Source: Deltaproteobacteria bacterium
Lineage (GTDB): Bacteria > Desulfobacterota > Desulfomonilia > UBA1062
NCBI GenBank assembly: GCA_029552245.1
Contig: JAKPDW010000025.1
Location: 176,104-240,103, forward strand
DNA length: 64,000 nt
Direction: 5' to 3'
Positions 59,502-64,000 of the stretch are shown one piece after another (the stretch's first letter is position 1; each line of letters begins with the position of its first letter). The notes beneath the pieces are model-generated. The model did not search any database. It was given only the letters and a program-made list of their open reading frames with translations, and had not been told where the DNA came from. The position numbers and the translations under genes are program-made.

Positions 59502-62128
59502 GGCTTCACCCCCGCAGACTCGAGGAAGATCTCTATGACCTTCCCGGTGGAATCCGCACCCGCCCCTCCCTGGGCGAACAGCTCCTTGCCGCCTCCCCGG
59601 CCGCCCACCGCGGCCATGGCCTTCTTCATCACGCGCCCCGCGTCCATGACCCCCTCGACCCCCTTGGTCGCCATGATCATGAAGGTGGCCTTGTCGCCCT
59701 CGTCGGTGTACAGGAGCACGGCGCCCTTCGAAATGCGCTCCTTGATCCTGTCGCCGACCTGGCGCATCTGGGCGGTGTCCGCCTGCTGCACCTTCTTCAC
59801 CACCACCTTCAGCCCTCCCGCGTCATACTCGCGTTCGTCGGCCGACGGCCCCGTCCCCGTGGCGAGCTTCACCGTGAGTTCCTCGATGGTCGCCTCCTGG
59901 TCCTTGATCTTTGCCAAGAGCCCCTTGATGCGTTCCTCGATCTCCTCGGGGGAGCACCTCAGGCTCTGGGATGCACCGGCGACGAGGGATGACAGGGACC
60001 TCGCGTGTTCCAGGCACCTGAACCCGGCCACCGCCTCGATCCTGCGGAGGCCGGCGGAGATGCTCGAGACGGACACGACCTTCACCATGCCGATCTGGCC
60101 CGTGGACGAGCAGTGCGTCCCCCCGCAGAGCTCCCTCGAGACGTCCCCCATGCTCACGAGCCTCACCGTGTCGCCGTATTTCTCCGTGAACAGGGCCATG
60201 GCGCCCCTGGAGACCGCCTCGTCCCTGGAGAGGATCTCGGTGGTGATCGGCAGATCCTCCATGACGTACTGGTTCACGAGGTTCTCCACGTGGGCGAGTT
60301 CCTCGGGGCTCAAGGCCGAGAAGTGCGTGAAGTCGAACCTGAGCCTCGAGTCGTCCACGAGGGACCCCGCCTGGTGCACGTGTTCCCCGAGCACCTCGCG
60401 GAGGGCCCTGTGGAGCAGGTGCGTCGCGCTGTGGTGGCGCATGACCGCCTTCCTCCTGTGCGCGTCCACCCTGAGCGTCACCCCCTGGCCGAGCTCGAGC
60501 CTGCCCGAGACGACGCGGACCCTGTGGACCACCGTGTCCGACTCGGTCTTCACGGCGTCTAAGACCCGGGCCCTGCCCGAGGGCGAGACGATCTCGCCCG
60601 TGTCGCCGACCTGCCCGCCGGACTCGCCGTAGAACGGCGTCACGGCCGTCGCCACCAGAAGCTCCTCGCCCTCTTCGGCGGCCTCGAGCTCGGACGAGGC
60701 GTCCATGGAACGCATCTCGACGATGAGCGAGTCCGTCTCGAGGGTGTCGTATCCCACGAATCTCGAGCCGGATGCCGCCGACCACGCGCTCTCGAGCCCC
60801 GTGCCGGCGAAGGAGCTCGCCCCCCTCGCCTTTTCCCGCTGGATCTCCATCTCCGCCTCGAATCCCGCGGTGTCGATCTCGATGCCCTCCTTGCGGGCGA
60901 TGTCCGCGGTCAAATCCACGGGGAAGCCGAAGGTGTCGTAGAGGACAAAGACCTCCCTGCCGGGCATGAGCGTCTTGCCGTTCGCCTTGAGATCCCGCAC
61001 GATCTCGTCGAGGAGGCCGAGGCCCCTGTCGAGGGTCTTGAGGAAACGTTCCTCCTCGGAGGCGATCACCTTGTCCACGAACTCGCTCCTCATGGCGAGC
61101 TCAGGGTACGCGGGGGACATGTCCGATGCCACCCGCATCGCCACCCTGTGGAGGAATGGCCTGTCGAATCCCAGCATCTTGCCGTGCCTGGCGGCCCTGC
61201 GGATGATCCTCCTGAGCACGTAGCCGCGGCCCTCGTTGGAGGGCAGCACACCGTCCGAGACGAGGAAGGCGCACGCACGGGCGTGGTCGGCGACCACGCG
61301 GATGGACACGTCCGTTTCCCCGTCGTTCCCGTAGGAGACCCCCGAGAGCTCGCCGATGAAGCCGATCAGGCCCGTGAACAGGTCGGTGTGGTAGTTGCTC
61401 GTCACCCCCTGGAGCACCGCCGTGATGCGTTCGAGCCCCATGCCGGTGTCTATGTTCGGGGCCGGCAGCCGAGTCAGGTTCCCCTGCTCGTCTTTGTTGA
61501 ACTGCATGAACACGAGGTTCCAGATCTCGAGGTAACGGTCGCAGTCGCACTCGCCCGGGGAGCACTCGGGCCTGGCGCACCCCACGCCCGGACCCTGGTC
61601 GAAGATGATCTCGGAGCAGGGGCCGCAGGGGCCGGTCTCTCCCATGGCCCAGAAGTTGTCCTTGTCCCCCAGGCGGAGGATCCTGTCGGACGCGACGCCG
61701 ATGGTGCGGTTCCAGATATCGTAGGCCTCGTCGTCGGTGTGGTGGACGCTCACGTAGAGCCTCGAGGGGTCGAGCCCCATCCGGTCGACCAGGAGCTCCC
61801 ACGCGTACTCGATGGCACCGCGCTTGAAGTAGTCGCCGAAGGAGAAGTTGCCGAGCATCTCGAAGAAGGTGTGGTGCCTGGCCGTCCGTCCCACGTTCTC
61901 GAGGTCGTTGTGCTTGCCGCCCGCCCTGACGCACTTCTGCGATGACGTGGCGCGCGAGTACGGCCTTTTCTGTGTGCCCAGGAAGGTCGCCTTGAACTGC
62001 ACCATGCCCGCGTTGGTGAAGAGCAACGTGGGGTCGTCCGACGGCACCAGGGACGAGCTGGGAACGAGGGTGTGGCCCTTGTCCTGGAAGTAGTCGAGGA
62101 ACATGGTGCGAATGTCTGAACCTCTCAT
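59498..62128 (-). CDS. alaS: Alanyl-tRNA synthetase
   Basis: An 876-residue class II synthetase. The aminoacylation core has RTMFLDYFQDKGHTLVPSSSLVP, DPTLLFTNAGMVQFKATFLG, and KCVRAGGKHNDLENVG. The editing domain contains HHSATHLLHRAL (HxxxH) and CGGTHCSSTGQIG (Cys-x3-His). A C-terminal DHHA1/C-Ala domain ends the protein with GGRGGGKELFAQGGAGAD. Length is normal for bacterial AlaRS. Its ATG overlaps the recX stop by 4 nt. A tRNA-Ala gene lies elsewhere in this window at 42.5 kb. Confidence 0.95.
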   Translation of the reverse strand: MRGSDIRTMFLDYFQDKGHTLVPSSSLVPSDDPTLLFTNAGMVQFKATFLGTQKRPYSRATSSQKCVRAGGKHNDLENVGRTARHHTFFEMLGNFSFGDYFKRGAIEYAWELLVDRMGLDPSRLYVSVHHTDDEAYDIWNRTIGVASDRILRLGDKDNFWAMGETGPCGPCSEIIFDQGPGVGCARPECSPGECDCDRYLEIWNLVFMQFNKDEQGNLTRLPAPNIDTGMGLERITAVLQGVTSNYHTDLFTGLIGFIGELSGVSYGNDGETDVSIRVVADHARACAFLVSDGVLPSNEGRGYVLRRIIRRAARHGKMLGFDRPFLHRVAMRVASDMSPAYPELAMRSEFVDKVIASEEERFLKTLDRGLGLLDEIVRDLKANGKTLMPGREVFVLYDTFGFPVDLTADIARKEGIEIDTAGFEAEMEIQREKARGASSFAGTGLESAWSAASGSRFVGYDTLETDSLIVEMRSMDASSELEAAEEGEELLVATAVTPFYGESGGQVGDTGEIVSPSGRARVLDAVKTESDTVVHRVRVVSGRLELGQGVTLRVDAHRRKAVMRHHSATHLLHRALREVLGEHVHQAGSLVDDSRLRFDFTHFSALSPEELAHVENLVNQYVMEDLPITTEILSRDEAVSRGAMALFTEKYGDTVRLVSMGDVSRELCGGTHCSSTGQIGMVKVVSVSSISAGLRRIEAVAGFRCLEHARSLSSLVAGASQSLRCSPEEIEERIKGLLAKIKDQEATIEELTVKLATGTGPSADEREYDAGGLKVVVKKVQQADTAQMRQVGDRIKERISKGAVLLYTDEGDKATFMIMATKGVEGVMDAGRVMKKAMAAVGGRGGGKELFAQGGAGADSTGKVIEIFLESAGVKP

Positions 62129-62598
62129 CTGTCAACTCCGTTCGTCATGTCGATCACCAGGTCCAACGGGAATCCCCTGCCCATGAGGAACCTGATGAGT
62201 CTCGTCCTGTCGGTCCCAGACCTCTTCTCGAGGAGCCTCGCCGCCCTGCTGCGCTCGTTCAGCTCGGGAGGCAGTTCTCGAACGGCCCGGCGGGCGTCCT
62301 GCTCCGGGAACCCCTCGTGTTCGAGCGAGGCCAAGATGGCGTAGTCACCGTATCCCCTTTCCGCGAGGACGACGGCCCTGCGCCTCGCGTACTCCCCGTC
62401 GTCGAGGTAGCCGAGCTCCGTCAGCCTGTCGACGCACGAGGCGATCACGTCCTCACCGGCGCCCTTGCGCTCGAGTTTTTTTTTTAGCTCGTGGCTCGAG
62501 ACGCTCCGCCTGGAGAGGATGCCGAGCGCGTACGCCAGGGCGTCACTCGACGTCGCGATACTTGCCTTCCTGGAAGATGACCGTGCGTCCCTCGGCAT
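62125..62598 (-). CDS. recX: RecA regulator RecX
   Basis: A 157-residue helical protein that modulates RecA filaments. RecX repeats are recognisable: ALAYALGILSRRSVSSHELKKKLERKG, SCVDRLTELGYLDDGEYARRRA and LIRFLMGRGFPLDLVIDM. The codons for KKK in this first repeat lie in a run of ten A on the coding strand (62476-62485), a slippage-prone tract in a GC-rich genome. The start overlaps the end of pilT by 56 nt. It sits between pilT and alaS, with recA further upstream. Confidence 0.88.
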   Translation of the reverse strand: MPRDARSSSRKASIATSSDALAYALGILSRRSVSSHELKKKLERKGAGEDVIASCVDRLTELGYLDDGEYARRRAVVLAERGYGDYAILASLEHEGFPEQDARRAVRELPPELNERSRAARLLEKRSGTDRTRLIRFLMGRGFPLDLVIDMTNGVDR

Positions 62599-63718
62599 CG
62601 GAGTCTTGCTCCTCCTTCTCGAACTGGTCCCACTTGCTGTCGGACGTGCCGCGGATGCCCTTCATGCGCAGGGCGAAGTCGTTCGGGTTGGTCGCGTTCC
62701 TCAGGGCCTCGTGGTAGCTGACCTTCCCGTCCTTGACGAGCGCCATGAGAGACTGGTCGAAGGTCTGCATGCCGTAGGTGACGGTGCCGTCGGCTATGGC
62801 GTCGGAGATCTCGGACGTCCGGTTCTCGTCGATGATGCATTCGCGCACGAGCGCCGTCGAGACGAGCACCTCGCAGGCGGGTATGACGCCCTGCCCGTCG
62901 CTTCTGGGCAGCAGGCGCTGCGAGATGGCCGCCTTCAGGACCCCCGCCAGCTGGAGCCTGATCTGGAGGTGCTGGTGCGGCGGGTACTGCGACACGATGC
63001 GCATGATGGTTTCCTTGGCGTCCAAGGTGTGCAGGGTCGACAGAACGAGGTGGCCCGTCTCCGCAGCGGTCAGCGCGATGTCGATGGTCTCGCGGTCGCG
63101 CATCTCCCCGACGAGGATGACGTCGGGGTCCTGCCTGAGGGCCGCCCTCAGGGCCATCGCGAAGGAATTCGTGTCCGAGCCCACCTCGCGCTGGTTGATG
63201 ATGGACTTGCGGTCCCTGTGGAGGAACTCTATGGGGTCCTCGATGGTGATCACGTGGCAGTTCCGGTTCGTGTTGATGTGGTTCACCATGGCCGCGAGCG
63301 TGGTCGACTTGCCGGAACCGGTGGTGCCCGTCACCAGGATGAGCCCCTTTCGCTCCAGGGCGATCTTCTTGAGGACCTCGGGGAGGTTGAGATCGTCCAG
63401 GCTGGGCGGGTCCGTGGGTACGACCCTGAAGACCATGCCGTAGCTGCCCCTCTGCTTGAAGCAGTTGACCCTGAACCTCGCGATCCCGCTCAGGCTGTAG
63501 GCGAAGTCGATCTCGTTGGTGGTCTCGAACTTCGCCTGCTGGTACTGGTTCATGATGCCGTAGGCGACCGCGTAGATGTCCTCGTTGGTGAGCTTGCTCT
63601 GGTCTCTAAGCGGGATGAGGGCGCCGAAGCGGCGCACCACGGGCGGCAGCCCTACCTTGAGATGGATGTCGGACGCCGTTATCTCGACGGCATGCCTCAG
63701 GATCGGATTGATGTCCAT
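62543..63718 (-). CDS. pilT: Type IV pilus retraction ATPase PilT/PilU-type
   Basis: A 391-residue hexameric secretion ATPase of the PilT/PilU type. It has ITASDIHLKVGLPPVVRRFG, FRVVPTDPP, Walker A TGTTGSGKSTTLAAMVNHIN, the Asp box VITIEDPIEFLH, Walker B LRQDPDVILVGEMRDRETIDIALTAAETGHLV, and the His box STLHTLDAKETIMRI. The AIRNLIRE motif of classic PilT is not evident at the C-terminus (KVSYHEALRNATNPNDFALRMKGI is PilU-like). The ATG at 63718 is preferred to GTG at 63724. It lies 17 nt downstream of recA. Confidence 0.9.
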   Translation of the reverse strand: MDINPILRHAVEITASDIHLKVGLPPVVRRFGALIPLRDQSKLTNEDIYAVAYGIMNQYQQAKFETTNEIDFAYSLSGIARFRVNCFKQRGSYGMVFRVVPTDPPSLDDLNLPEVLKKIALERKGLILVTGTTGSGKSTTLAAMVNHINTNRNCHVITIEDPIEFLHRDRKSIINQREVGSDTNSFAMALRAALRQDPDVILVGEMRDRETIDIALTAAETGHLVLSTLHTLDAKETIMRIVSQYPPHQHLQIRLQLAGVLKAAISQRLLPRSDGQGVIPACEVLVSTALVRECIIDENRTSEISDAIADGTVTYGMQTFDQSLMALVKDGKVSYHEALRNATNPNDFALRMKGIRGTSDSKWDQFEKEEQDSDAEGRTVIFQEGKYRDVE

Positions 63719-63735
63719 GCGCACCCCCGTTCAGG

Positions 63736-64000
63736 TCACTCCTTGAGCTGGGTCCCCGAACGCTCGGCCAAGACCCTCTTGACCTCTTCGTAGATCTCCC
63801 CGTAGACCTCCGGGTGCTCCTTGAGGAAGAGCTTCGCCGCCTCGCGTCCCTGGCCCAACCGCTGTTTGTTGTACGTGTACCACGAGCCCGATTTTTCCAC
63901 GATGTTCTTATCGGCCGACGATGCCACGTCCAGGAGTTCGCCGTAACGGGAGATGCCCTCGCCGAACATGATGTCGAACTCGACCTCCTTGAAAGGCGGT
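63736..64000 (-). CDS. recA: Recombinase RecA, C-terminal part (5' end outside window)
   Basis: The last ~88 residues of RecA on the minus strand. [26 protein letters not shown] matches the conserved region near residue 250-300 of RecA, followed by [32 protein letters not shown] and an acidic-to-basic C-terminus. The gene continues past the right edge. It heads a recA-pilT-recX-alaS cluster. Confidence 0.95.
   Translation of the reverse strand, partial: PPFKEVEFDIMFGEGISRYGELLDVASSADKNIVEKSGSWYTYNKQRLGQGREAAKLFLKEHPEVYGEIYEEVKRVLAERSGTQLKE

Noticed and set aside
1..64000. CRISPR arrays, rRNA genes, prophage or integrase-bounded island
   Set aside because: No regularly spaced identical repeats with unique spacers, no rRNA, and the only recombinase is XerD in a housekeeping context; the only mobile element found is the IS110 remnant.

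Overview
This is a GC-rich, gene-dense bacterial chromosome segment from a Gram-negative anaerobe or facultative anaerobe. Outer-membrane lipoproteins, lipid A-type aminoarabinose genes, twitching and flagellar genes, anaerobic glycerol-3-phosphate dehydrogenase (glpABC), a tungsten/molybdenum aldehyde ferredoxin oxidoreductase, an ADP-forming acetyl-CoA synthetase subunit, a sigma-54-type flagellar promoter and tandem c-di-GMP-I (GEMM)-like RNAs together point to a member of the former Deltaproteobacteria (Desulfobacterota-like). No rRNA or other species-level marker is present, so this assignment is an inference.

Layout. 1-3.7 kb: an outer-membrane barrel fragment, a lipoprotein trio ending in LpoB, and a small methyltransferase-like membrane protein. 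3.9-8.2 kb: ilvE facing away from a large cyclase-domain/ATPase/TPR regulator. 8.4-9.4 kb: an unusually elaborate leader with three tandem GEMM-like RNA modules in front of one small secreted protein. 9.4-11.5 kb: a queE-queC-queF operon. 12-16.3 kb: acetyl-CoA synthetase beta subunit, dihydrouridine synthase, apgM and ddl. 16.2-20.6 kb: glpABC. 21-24 kb: an M23 peptidase with a recent internal duplication, plus two small unknown proteins. 24.4-27.3 kb: a class II aldolase-like protein coupled to aldehyde ferredoxin oxidoreductase. 27.5-29.2 kb: a frameshifted membrane glycosyltransferase.

29.3-42.2 kb is the most accessory-looking region. A two-component system is followed by a complete-looking 4-amino-4-deoxy-L-arabinose (Ara4N) pathway: an ArnT-like transferase, arnB, arnC, arnA split into two genes, and arnD. 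It continues with a second GT2, a natural fusion of a DedA/TVP38 (VTT) membrane domain to a second ArnT-like transferase, and a third ArnT-like gene cut off by an IS110-family remnant. The first arn promoter carries three direct repeats with an 11-bp period, a likely binding site for the adjacent response regulator. No arnE/arnF flippase genes are present, so the fused DedA-type domain is a candidate lipid-carrier handling module.

42.5-50.3 kb (minus strand) holds a tRNA-Ala(CGC), a DHH/CBS/tRNA-nucleotidyltransferase fusion, xerD, a SPOR protein, an AMIN-type amidase, coaX and a cyclase-family hydrolase. 51-57.4 kb (mostly plus) holds ybaB-recR, an MTA/SAH deaminase, sigma-54-driven flgL-fliW, mobB and a RlmI-like protein. 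57.5-64 kb (minus) is recA(partial)-pilT-recX-alaS-hisB-(unknown)-hisA-HIT, with most adjacent pairs overlapping by 4 nt. Many long antisense ORFs exist because of the high GC content and were rejected as shadows.
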